DNA of 11,182 nt. Origin: JAQCEJ01 sp040881995. GTDB taxonomy: Bacteria; Planctomycetota; Planctomycetia; Planctomycetales; Planctomycetaceae. The notes under the pieces are model-generated. The model was not told where the DNA came from. It saw nothing but the letters and a program-made list of their open reading frames with translations, and did not search any database. The stretch is from contig JBBECD010000239.1 in NCBI GenBank assembly GCA_040881995.1, forward strand, positions 1 to 11,182, read 5' to 3'. Shown here piece by piece: positions 1-6,980 of this stretch; position 1 is the stretch's first letter, and each line of letters starts with the position of its first letter. A program made the position numbers and the translations under genes.

Positions 1-48
1 GATGAGGGATGAGGGATGAGGGATGAGGGATGAGGGATGAGGGATGAG
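1..48. repeat. GATGAGG heptamer tandem repeat, cut by the window edge
   Basis: Six perfect head-to-tail copies of the 7-base unit GATGAGG run from base 1 to 42, followed by a six-base partial copy at 43-48. The array very probably continues to the left of the window. A unit length not divisible by three and the lack of a supporting ORF argue for intergenic DNA. Such arrays are prone to slippage and may vary in copy number between strains; that is an inference. Confidence 0.95.
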
Positions 49-78
49 TCAGAATAGTCCAGGGTCCAGAGCCAGAGG

Positions 79-120
79 GTTAGCCGCGACGCGGAGGGTT
101 TCCGTAGCGGAGCGTTAGCT
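79..120. repeat. Composite intergenic palindromic repeat with two short dyads
   Basis: Two short palindromes stand side by side: CCGCGACGCGG at 84-94 and TCCGTAGCGGA at 101-111. The block is bracketed by GTTAGCC (79-85) and GTTAGCT (114-120). This looks like the dispersed palindromic intergenic elements seen in many planctomycete genomes, but no second full copy exists in the window, so dispersal cannot be shown here. The bracketing heptamers equal the R' ends of the attC sites far downstream. The stems here are too short for an attC, so I treat that as coincidence. Confidence 0.5.
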
Positions 121-391
121 GCTTCCACAACGCAACCCACATGAAACATCATCGCTGCGTTGTCCATTGACGCAAGTGGCGACAGCGCGAAAATCGGCGT
201 CAATGTTGTTTAGCCGCCCGTTGGGATTTATGGTAGTGCTGCGACACAGCTATAATTGTGGATTAGGCGTTGAACATTTTCGGCAGAATTTCGCCTTTTG
301 GCGACTTTCAAGCCCGCCTGTGTCGCGACGGCAGGAAGGCGCGTCGGTGCATGACCGCAGAATCACGTAACGTGGAGTAAGTTAAAGCATC
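121..391 (+). other. Leader region upstream of the phosphofructokinase gene
   Basis: No convincing gene lies here. A 67-codon open frame (167-370) has no recognisable family, no good ribosome binding site and runs almost into the phosphofructokinase start, so I do not call it. The region holds a perfect TATAAT hexamer at 251-256 and the ribosome binding site of the next gene near 372-380. Confidence 0.5.
228..256 (+). promoter_or_regulatory. Candidate sigma-70 promoter for the phosphofructokinase gene
   Basis: A consensus -10 hexamer TATAAT is at 251-256. The best-placed -35 (TTATGG, 228-233, 17-base spacer) matches the consensus poorly. The -10 lies inside a small dyad, CACA...TGTG (about 245-260), which could be an operator, but nothing else supports that. 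Transcription from here would give a 5' leader of roughly 130 bases. Confidence 0.4.
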
Positions 392-1423
392 ATGAAAGTC
401 GGGATATTGACGGGGGGTGGCGATTGTCCCGGATTGAACCCGGTGATTCGCGCCGCCGTCCGCGTGATTGCGAATGCCCACGGTCAAGTCGTCGGATTGC
501 TCGAAGGCTGGCGCGGGGCGATCGACGGCCTGACGATGGATCTGACCGTCGAGAATACGGACTCCATTATTTTTCAGGGAGGAACGATCCTCGGCTCCTC
601 GCGGACCAACCCCTACAAAAAGCCCGGCGACATCGACAAGCTGCTGGCAACGTACAATCAACTGGGCCTCGACGCCCTGATCGCCATCGGCGGCGACGAC
701 ACGCTCGGCGTGGCCAACCGGTTGTATCAGGATCATGGACTCGGTTTGATCGGTTGCCCAAAGACGATCGACAACGACTTGAGCGCGACCGATGTCACGT
801 TCGGGTTCGACACGTCGATCAACATCGTGATGGAGGCGATCGACCGTTTGCGCACGACCGCCGAATCGCACCGCCGGATTATGGTCATCGAGACGATGGG
901 CAGGCATGCCGGCTGGATTGCCTGTTATTCCGGCATGGCGACCGCCGCCGATTACATTCTCGTTCCCGAGTTGGAAGTCGATCTGTCGGAGATGTGCGAA
1001 CTGCTGATCAAGCGACGGAAAGCCGGGAAAAAATACGGCATCGTCGTTGTCAGCGAAGGGGCGAAACTTTCCGAATCGGACGGCTTCGTCACCAAAGACG
1101 CCGTCGTCGACGATTTCGGTCACGTGAAACTCGGCGGCATCGGCGACGTGGTCGCGGAGATCATCGAGAAGAAAACCGGCATCGAAACCCGCGTTGTGAC
1201 GCTGGGGCACCTGCAGCGCGGCGGACCTCCCAGCGCGTACGACCGCGTGCTCGGCACCCGCTGCGGCATCCACGCGGCGAGAATGGTCCTCAACCGCGAC
1301 TTCGGCAAAATGGTCTCGCTCCGCGGCACCAAAATCGTCGCCGTCCCTCTCGCCGAAGCCGTCGGCACGATGCGCATGCTCGACATCGACTTCTTCAACG
1401 AAGCGGGTGAGTTTTTTACGTAA
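392..1423 (+). CDS. pfp: Pyrophosphate-type 6-phosphofructokinase
   Basis: This cytoplasmic enzyme phosphorylates fructose 6-phosphate to fructose 1,6-bisphosphate in glycolysis. At 343 residues it covers the whole PFK fold. Visible motifs are the N-terminal loop GILTGGGDCPGLN (4-16), GGDDT (100-104), PKTIDND (123-129, catalytic Asp127), MGRHAGW (169-175) and the substrate-binding stretch QRGGPPSAYDR (275-285). In this family, Asp as the second acidic residue of GGDDT together with Lys124 marks pyrophosphate rather than ATP use, where ATP enzymes have GGDGS and PGTIDND. I therefore infer a reversible diphosphate-dependent enzyme (EC 2.7.1.90), closest to the short group that includes actinomycete PFKs. 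The ATG at 392 follows a GGAG ribosome binding site near 374. It converges with the thioredoxin-like gene across a 2-base gap. Substrate choice is predicted from two residues and would need an assay. Confidence 0.93.
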   Translation: MKVGILTGGGDCPGLNPVIRAAVRVIANAHGQVVGLLEGWRGAIDGLTMDLTVENTDSIIFQGGTILGSSRTNPYKKPGDIDKLLATYNQLGLDALIAIGGDDTLGVANRLYQDHGLGLIGCPKTIDNDLSATDVTFGFDTSINIVMEAIDRLRTTAESHRRIMVIETMGRHAGWIACYSGMATAADYILVPELEVDLSEMCELLIKRRKAGKKYGIVVVSEGAKLSESDGFVTKDAVVDDFGHVKLGGIGDVVAEIIEKKTGIETRVVTLGHLQRGGPPSAYDRVLGTRCGIHAARMVLNRDFGKMVSLRGTKIVAVPLAEAVGTMRMLDIDFFNEAGEFFT

Positions 1424-1425
1424 CT

Positions 1426-1986
1426 TCAATCCCCGTGCTTCTGCCTTAACCGCGACGACGTCCGCAGCATCCATTGGACTCGCTCAAACTCATTTAGCCA
1501 GTCTTGCACCACGGCGGCGTTGAGGTGGTCGGGGTCGGGAATCAGACCCGTAGGGCAGGTGGTCCCTTCGAGGCCGGCGGCCATGTGGCGATACTTCGAC
1601 AGCGTGCGGTCACCGGCCCGGCCGCAAAGCATATCGTCTTCGGTGAGAAACACGACCACCGGTACGCGGGCGCCGCCGCAGATCGACAGCTCTTTCGCGA
1701 ACTCGGGATTCGCATCGCGGTCGAGATAGCGGATTTGAAGCCGCGGCGTCTGGGAGGCGAAATGCTCGAAGATGGGACATTGATTCACGCAGTCGCCGCA
1801 CCAGACCCCCGCCAGCACGAGCACTTTCATATCCCGCGTGAAGCTTTTCAGCAATTGCTGCTGGGCTTCGGCCAGTTTGACCTGACCGTGAAAACTCTCC
1901 CAGCGGCGGCGATGCTCGTCGGTCCCATACTGTTGCAAAAACTGCTGATAAGGCAGCCCGGCGGCGAATAAGGCGGCGTAATTCAT
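1426..1986 (-). CDS. Thioredoxin-fold protein with WCGDC active site
   Basis: This 186-residue protein has a thioredoxin-like core: a strand MKVLVLAG (53-60), then W62-C63-G64-D65-C66, and a cis-proline loop ARVPVVVF (106-113). The N-terminal part (about 1-50) is helical and charged and carries no signal peptide, so a cytoplasmic location is likely. The CGDC active site and the long N-terminal helix resemble the Thioredoxin_9-type family of predicted thiol reductases, whose substrates are not established. Extra cysteines at 70, 103, 121 and 144 are noteworthy, with C70 only four residues after the CxxC. The ATG at 1986 has AGGGACGAG just upstream on its strand. It faces the phosphofructokinase gene tail to tail with only two bases between stop codons, so no separate terminator fits and the transcripts probably overlap. 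Confidence 0.85.
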   Translation of the reverse strand: MNYAALFAAGLPYQQFLQQYGTDEHRRRWESFHGQVKLAEAQQQLLKSFTRDMKVLVLAGVWCGDCVNQCPIFEHFASQTPRLQIRYLDRDANPEFAKELSICGGARVPVVVFLTEDDMLCGRAGDRTLSKYRHMAAGLEGTTCPTGLIPDPDHLNAAVVQDWLNEFERVQWMLRTSSRLRQKHGD

Positions 1987-2027
1987 CGACTCGTCCCTGT
2001 TGAGATTTCATTCATCAAATGAAGACG

Positions 2028-2041
2028 CAGGCTGAAGCCTG
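2028..2041. repeat. CAGGC-TGAA-GCCTG hairpin, probable dispersed intergenic repeat
   Basis: A perfect 5-bp stem closes a TGAA tetraloop between the divergent thioredoxin-like and MBL genes. The surrounding motif, a GCAGGCTGAAGCCTGTACTCC-like stretch split across this hairpin, is reminiscent of short intergenic repeats common in planctomycete genomes. That recollection is not tested here. A T5 run follows only after nine bases, so it is not a classic terminator. Confidence 0.4.
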
Positions 2042-2103
2042 TACTCCTCCTTTTTAATTGTAGGGGATTGCACCGTTCACAACCACCGATTCTGCTTTAA
2101 CAA

Positions 2104-2132
2104 TTGTCCTGATGCTCCCCGGCATCTACAAT
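2104..2132 (+). promoter_or_regulatory. Candidate sigma-70 promoter for the MBL-fold gene
   Basis: TTGTCC (2104-2109, four of six consensus bases) is followed after exactly 17 bases by TACAAT (2127-2132, five of six). The upstream ATG at 2131 overlaps this -10, so that ATG would lie before the expected transcription start near 2139. This supports the downstream start at 2179. On the opposite strand a TACAAT at 2057-2062 could serve the thioredoxin-like gene, but its -35 is weak. Confidence 0.5.
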
Positions 2133-2178
2133 GGCAGCCGAAGTCACATCGCCATGTCACATCAGTGAAGGAATTCGC

Positions 2179-2967
2179 ATGTTGCCTCGACGAGAGGTTT
2201 TTCCGCACGTCATCGAAATGAACCATCAGGCCCGGCGGCGGTTGGGCTGCAGCGTCTATTTGATCCACGACGGCCCGGAATGGATGTTGATCGATATCGG
2301 TTATGAAGACACCGTCGCCGAGATCGTCGATATGATTCGCCAGATGGATTTTCAGCTCACGCAGTGCAAATATCTGGTGGCCACGCACGCCGACGTCGAT
2401 CACGTGCAGGGGATGAAACGGGCTCAGGAACTGCTTCCCAAAGCCGTCACCGTGGCGCATCCCGAGGCCGCCGAACTGATGAGAACCGCCGAGCGGATCA
2501 TGACCTTCGCGGAAATCTCGGCTCAGGGCATTTCGATCGAACTGCCGGCGATCGAAACGGGGTTGACGATCAACGAAGGGGACACATTGACGGTGGGCGA
2601 TTTGACGCTCGACGTCTGGAACACGCCGGGGCATACCACCAGTCAGCTCGCGTTTCGGATGGGGGATCTGTTGTTTTCGGGGGACAACATTTTCCGGGAC
2701 GGCTGCGTGGGGAACATCGATGCGCATCACGGGTCGGACATCGCCGAGTTTATTACGTCGCTCGAACGGATTCGCGACAGCGATGTGAAATGGCTGCTTC
2801 CCAGCCACGGACCGGTCTTCGCGAAAGATCGCGCGTTCGTGCAGAAGGTGATCGATCGGCTGACGCAATATCAGCATATGGCCGACTTCGGTACGTGCGC
2901 CGTCGATTGGCCATTGCTGGAGGAATGGGAACATGAACTGGCGTCGGGTCAGGGGCCCGCCCATTGA
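2179..2967 (+). CDS. Metallo-beta-lactamase-fold hydrolase
   Basis: This is a 262-residue predicted cytoplasmic metal hydrolase of the glyoxalase II-like MBL superfamily. Metal-binding motifs in order are THADVDH (69-75), TPGHTTSQ with H152, LFSGDN with D169, and LLPSHGP with H210, matching the usual alternation of the fold. The first motif is atypical: the second histidine of HxHxDH is aspartate (D72), so metal site 1 would be H-D-H. The family covers thiolesterases, phosphodiesterases and quorum-quenching lactonases. Nothing here picks a substrate. I start at ATG 2179, not at ATG 2131, because a GAAGGA ribosome binding site lies seven bases upstream of 2179 and because 2131 falls inside the predicted -10 box. 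The gene has its own promoter and no close partner. Confidence 0.88.
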   Translation: MLPRREVFPHVIEMNHQARRRLGCSVYLIHDGPEWMLIDIGYEDTVAEIVDMIRQMDFQLTQCKYLVATHADVDHVQGMKRAQELLPKAVTVAHPEAAELMRTAERIMTFAEISAQGISIELPAIETGLTINEGDTLTVGDLTLDVWNTPGHTTSQLAFRMGDLLFSGDNIFRDGCVGNIDAHHGSDIAEFITSLERIRDSDVKWLLPSHGPVFAKDRAFVQKVIDRLTQYQHMADFGTCAVDWPLLEEWEHELASGQGPAH

Positions 2968-3328
2968 TCGGGAGCACCAAAATTCCCCCCATTTTATCTG
3001 TTTGACTGGATCCGGCATCGCTTTGCAGGCTTACGGAAGGGAATGACAAGTTGGAATTGACGAAATGTCGATGTTTTAACAAAACTCTTCTGTGGATATG
3101 ATATTCCGTCCGTCCATCGCAAGCAGTTGCTGGCGAATTCTGCTCGCATGTTGCAAACCGTGCATCGCTTTCGGAAGAGATGCGGGACGTAACGTGTGAT
3201 TTTCATAATCATTGGAGTTGGTTCGTTCCTTCAGAATCGTCCGTCGTGATGCCTCCCATGGGCTGAGGGAGTGCCGTATCCCGCGTTCGACTCGGAATCG
3301 ATCTTTCCGCTCCCCGACGAGTCCGGGT
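2968..3328 (+). other. Gene-less spacer between the MBL-fold and exporter genes
   Basis: I see no supported gene in these 361 bases. The exporter frame stays open back to a TTG at 3212, but the stretch 3212-3328 translates to an arginine-rich, low-quality peptide unlike a membrane-protein N-terminus. Weak promoter-like pieces occur (TTGACG near 3056, TATGAT at 3097-3102), but not at proper spacing to each other. Confidence 0.5.
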
Positions 3329-6280
3329 ATGACCAAATTCTTCGAGAAAAAAGATTATTGGGGAAACAGCCTGGCCTTGTGGGTTCTCGTCGGCATGGTG
3401 TTCGTGCTGCCGTTGGCTTGCTGGTCGCTGACGCACATCGATCTCGAAAACGACGTGCACAAATGGCTCCCTCAAAACGACCCCTCCTCTAAAACGCTCA
3501 AATGGTACAGCCAACTCTTCGGCGACGACGCCCAAATCCTGATGGCGTGGGAGGGAAGTTCGCTGCAGGATCCGCGCGTCCGTCAACTGGCGACCCGGCT
3601 GAAAGGAGTCGTCGGTGAAGACGGCGTCCGGCGCTTCGGATTGAAGGAAGTCAAAGACGTCATCATCCCGCAAGACGTCCTCAGCCGGATGATCGACTAC
3701 AATGTCCCTCCCGAAGAAGCCATCCACCGATTGGAAGGGACGCTCATCGGCAGCGGCCTGATCAAAGTGCGGCTGACCGAAGAGGGACGCGCCCGCAAAG
3801 AAAAAGTCGTGCAACTGCTGCAAGAGCGGGCGCGCCATCATCTGCAGCTCGATATCGAGATCGTCCCGGCATTCGCCGAATGGGAAGACACCTCGTTCTC
3901 CGAAGACGAGCTGGCGACCCAGGAGGGCGGTGACGAGAGCGATTCGGCGGATGCACACGAGGACGTGAACGCAGACGCGGCGGTGCTGGCGCAAGGGCGT
4001 TCGACCCCGGGCGATGACGGCGCAGACGATTCGGCCTCGGATGACGCGGCCTCAGAAGGGCCGGACGCCGTTGCCGACGAAGAAGAGGCCGTCGTCCCGT
4101 CGCTGGCCATTCCCGATCACGACTTTCAAATTCGCTGGACCGGGATTCGCCCGGTCTCGCCCGAAGTCGACAGTTTCAAGAAACTGGCCGTCGATCTCAG
4201 ACTGGACAGAAATCCGAATCAAAAAAGCGATCTTTCGTTGATCGATGACTGCTTCTTTGCGCCGGGAACTCCGGTCGCGGTCATCATTACGCTTTCGGAA
4301 GCGGGGAACGCCGAATCAGCGATCGCCATCAAGAAAATTCTCGCCGTCGCCGAGGAAGTCGGCATTCCGGCCGACGACATTCACATCGGCGGCCGGCCGG
4401 TGACGACCGCCACGCTCAACGGCGCCGTGAAGACGGTCTCGTGGAATCCTGCGGCGAAGTGGTGGAATCTTCCCGCCCGCTCGGGACTGCTGACGGCGAT
4501 TCTGGTTTCGGCGCTGCTGGCGTTCGGAACCCTGAAAAACGCCCGTCTGGCCACATACGTGCTCGTCGTTTCGATTTACGCCACGGTGCTGGCGGTTTCG
4601 TTCGTCCCGGCGACCGGCGGCAGCATGAACATGGTGCTCGTCGTGATGCCGATTCTGCTGCTGGTAATTACGCTCTCAGGCTCCATCCATCTGGTCAATT
4701 ATTGGCAGCACGCCGCACAAAACAACGCCGCATCCGCCGTGGGTGAAGCGGTTCGGGTCGCGCGGCTGCCGGTCGTTCTGGCGAGCGTCACGACGGCGAT
4801 CGGTCTGATTTCATTGTCCACGAGTTCGCTGGTTCCCGTTCGCGATTTCGGCATCTATTCGGCGATCGGCTGTCTTATTTCGCTGGTGGTCATTTTGTAT
4901 GGACTTCCCTCCATTCTGCTGTTCTGGCCCGCGAAGGTGCATGCGGAACAGGATCTCAGACGAAACGGCTGGCGTTCGATCGGCGGGATGATTCTGAAGT
5001 ACCGCTGGGCGGCGTTCATTCTCTGCGGCGCCGGTTTCGTCACAGGGATCTACTCGTTGCAGTGGTTCCGCACCGAGACAAAAGTCATCCGCTATTTCGC
5101 CAACCACACGCGAATCGTGAAAGACTATTGGTTTTTGGAAGAGAATCTTTCGGGAATCACGCCGCTCGATATCGTGATTCGTTTCGACAAGGATTTTCAG
5201 AACAAGACGACGATTCTGGAGCGGATGGAAATCGTCCGCAAAGCGGAAGCGCAGGTGAATTCGCATCCCGAGATCAGCGGCACGCTTTCGCTGGCCGATT
5301 TCCGGCCGGTTGCGGAAATTCCTCCCGCGGACGCCTCCTTTATCAAGCAGGCGCAGTACCGCAAACGGGCGCAGATCACTGAGACCAAGATCAAAGAAGC
5401 GATGGCCAACGAAGGAACCACGTTTTACGCCGTCTCCGAAACCGCCGTCGACCTCGACCAGGACGGTTCGGCGGATCTCGTTTCCGCCGGCGATGAACTG
5501 TGGCGCATCACGGCTCAGTCGTCGGTCATGTCGGACGCCGTTTACAGCGATCTGACGGCTCAAGTCGACGAGAAAGTGCAATCGGTGCTGAAATACCATC
5601 CCGGTTCGCATCACCTCATCACGGGGACGATTCCGCTGTTTCTCCGTACGCAACAGGCGGTGCTCGAAAGTCTGATCGTCAGTTTCGGGCTCGCATTCGC
5701 CGTGATCGCCGTCATCATGATGGTCTTCCTGAAAAACCCGGTCTCGGGACTGATCGCGATGTTTCCCAACCTGCTCCCCGTGGCGACGGTGTTCGGCTTG
5801 ATCTCGTTCCTCGGCATCGCCGTCGACACCGGCACGATGATTACGGCGTCGGTCGCGCTCGGCATCGCGGTGGACGGCACGCTGCACCTGTTGAGCTGGT
5901 TCCGCAACGGAATCATGAAAGGAATGACTCGCCGCGAGGCGATCGTCGAAGGGGTCGCCCACTGCGCGCCGGCGATGTGTCAAACCAGCTTGATCATCGC
6001 TTTGGGATTGTTGGTGCTGTTCCCGTCCGATCTGTTGCTCATCAGCCGCTTCGCGTGGGTTACGGCGGCATTGGTGGCCGGCGCGCTGATCGCCGACCTG
6101 ATTCTGCTCCCCGCTTTGCTGGCGGGCCGTCTGGGCATGATGATCGAAAAGAACATCTGCGGCGTCCCGGATACTGTCCCGTTGTCGTCCGCGGTCGGCA
6201 AGCCCGCTACGACGGGAAAGACGATGCAACCGCACGTTATGAAATTGTCCGCCCGCTCGTCCAAGAGTAAAATGGGATAG
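3329..6280 (+). CDS. RND superfamily (MMPL/HAE3-type) exporter
   Basis: This 983-residue inner-membrane protein has the duplicated RND layout: one helix (about 14-34), a large extracytoplasmic domain to about 380, five helices (about 386-534), then helix 7 (about 561-581), a second extracytoplasmic domain, and five more helices before a short cytoplasmic tail. The second helix group of each half carries the small-residue and Gly-rich patterns of MMPL proteins, for example TGGSMNMVLVVMPILLL and TGTMITASVALGIAVDGT. In characterised relatives a proton gradient drives export of lipids or other hydrophobic molecules; the cargo here cannot be told. An acidic, low-complexity Asp/Glu/Ser/Ala insertion of about 70 residues (nt 3885-4100) interrupts the first extracytoplasmic domain. 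I chose ATG 3329 because it directly precedes a normal N-terminus (MTKFFEKKDYW), although its ribosome binding site is weak. The groES gene follows after 106 bases and could share the transcript. Confidence 0.9.
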   Translation: MTKFFEKKDYWGNSLALWVLVGMVFVLPLACWSLTHIDLENDVHKWLPQNDPSSKTLKWYSQLFGDDAQILMAWEGSSLQDPRVRQLATRLKGVVGEDGVRRFGLKEVKDVIIPQDVLSRMIDYNVPPEEAIHRLEGTLIGSGLIKVRLTEEGRARKEKVVQLLQERARHHLQLDIEIVPAFAEWEDTSFSEDELATQEGGDESDSADAHEDVNADAAVLAQGRSTPGDDGADDSASDDAASEGPDAVADEEEAVVPSLAIPDHDFQIRWTGIRPVSPEVDSFKKLAVDLRLDRNPNQKSDLSLIDDCFFAPGTPVAVIITLSEAGNAESAIAIKKILAVAEEVGIPADDIHIGGRPVTTATLNGAVKTVSWNPAAKWWNLPARSGLLTAILVSALLAFGTLKNARLATYVLVVSIYATVLAVSFVPATGGSMNMVLVVMPILLLVITLSGSIHLVNYWQHAAQNNAASAVGEAVRVARLPVVLASVTTAIGLISLSTSSLVPVRDFGIYSAIGCLISLVVILYGLPSILLFWPAKVHAEQDLRRNGWRSIGGMILKYRWAAFILCGAGFVTGIYSLQWFRTETKVIRYFANHTRIVKDYWFLEENLSGITPLDIVIRFDKDFQNKTTILERMEIVRKAEAQVNSHPEISGTLSLADFRPVAEIPPADASFIKQAQYRKRAQITETKIKEAMANEGTTFYAVSETAVDLDQDGSADLVSAGDELWRITAQSSVMSDAVYSDLTAQVDEKVQSVLKYHPGSHHLITGTIPLFLRTQQAVLESLIVSFGLAFAVIAVIMMVFLKNPVSGLIAMFPNLLPVATVFGLISFLGIAVDTGTMITASVALGIAVDGTLHLLSWFRNGIMKGMTRREAIVEGVAHCAPAMCQTSLIIALGLLVLFPSDLLLISRFAWVTAALVAGALIADLILLPALLAGRLGMMIEKNICGVPDTVPLSSAVGKPATTGKTMQPHVMKLSARSSKSKMG

Positions 6281-6386
6281 GACTCGTCGGCGACGGCGAG
6301 CGTGACAATCTTACGACTCTCTCGCGCGCGGCGTCCCGGTGAATCAACGGCCGTTCGCGATGGTCCAATCATAGGAGAACCGTCTT

Positions 6387-6740
6387 GTGACCGAATACGT
6401 CGAACCGCTGGGAATGCGCGTGCTGATCCGCAAGGATGAAAGTCGTCAAAAGACGCGGGGAGGAATCGTCCTGCCCGATCAGGCGGAGATTCCGACGATT
6501 ACCGGCCGCATCGTCGAAATCAGCGCTCAGGTTCGCCGCAACGAGGATTTTCCGATCCGCAAGTACGACAAAGTGCTGTTCCATCCGAAAAACACGATTC
6601 CCGTGGACTTCGAGGCGGACAATCTGTTGTACGTCGTCCCTGTCGAGGACATCGTCGCCGTCTTCCGCCGCCACGAAACCCCCCGCCCCGCCGGTCATCC
6701 TGCGGATGAGAGCGACGAGAGTTTGGCCGATGAAGAATGA
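6387..6740 (+). CDS. groES: GroES-family co-chaperonin (Cpn10), orphan copy
   Basis: GroES forms a heptameric lid on GroEL and supports ATP-dependent protein folding in the cytoplasm. The 117-residue product has the family pattern: PLGMRVLIRKDE (7-18), the mobile-loop region and GGIVLPDQA (25-33), GRIVEI (41-46), YDKVLFHP (60-67) and the C-terminal strand YVVPVEDIVAVF. It starts with GTG at 6387, fixed by AGGAG at 6373-6377. It is longer than the usual 95-100 residues because of a C-terminal tail of about 22 residues rich in His, Pro, Asp and Glu. No groEL follows, unlike the classic operon. Extra, unlinked groES copies are known in planctomycetes, so this may be a specialised paralogue; that part is inference. 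A cassette array begins about 200 bases downstream. Confidence 0.9.
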   Translation: MTEYVEPLGMRVLIRKDESRQKTRGGIVLPDQAEIPTITGRIVEISAQVRRNEDFPIRKYDKVLFHPKNTIPVDFEADNLLYVVPVEDIVAVFRRHETPRPAGHPADESDESLADEE

Positions 6741-6935
6741 ATCTTTTTACTCGTTCGCCTTAGCACTCGATACGCATCGTCTCGCACCCCGATGAGGAAT
6801 GATACGCAGAAACGGCCTATCACCCCGAAGAACCGGCGACAGGTCCGTAATCGTTTGGTACACTGGAACTTTCATACGAAAACGCTTGGCAGTATAGGCC
6901 GCAAAATGGCGTCCGACAGGCGTTATGCGAGATCT

Positions 6936-6954
6936 TCTTAACACCGAGTTAGCC
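6936..6954 (+). other. Candidate attI-like core site or degenerate attC end
   Basis: GTTAGCC (6948-6954) equals the R' end of attC1. Five bases before it is an inverted partial match, TCTTAAC (6936-6942). A pair of short inverted core sites a few bases apart, with no long flanking stem, resembles the simple site of an integron attI (in attI1 the pair is CTAAAAC and GTTAGGC). It lies 27 bases before the first cassette gene. I cannot find a complementary CTAAC arm within about 100 bases upstream, which argues against an intact attC. With no integrase gene in view the attI reading stays tentative. Confidence 0.4.
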
Positions 6955-6980
6955 GGCAGAGGCGTTGCGAGCGAGGACAA

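Noticed and set aside
79..120. GTTAGCC and GTTAGCT as possible integron core sites near the window start
   Set aside because: The two are in the same direction, lack complementary CTAAC arms and have only short stems between them.
308..1474. Long minus-strand open frame of 388 codons
   Set aside because: It is antisense to the phosphofructokinase gene, has no recognisable family and arises from the high GC content at third positions.
2077..3018. Minus-strand open frame of 313 codons
   Set aside because: It is antisense to the MBL-fold gene, whose metal motifs are unambiguous.
4811..6235. Minus-strand open frame of 474 codons opposite the exporter
   Set aside because: Its composition (Arg, Asp, His and Gln rich) is typical of an antisense shadow. 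The plus strand encodes clear RND helices here.
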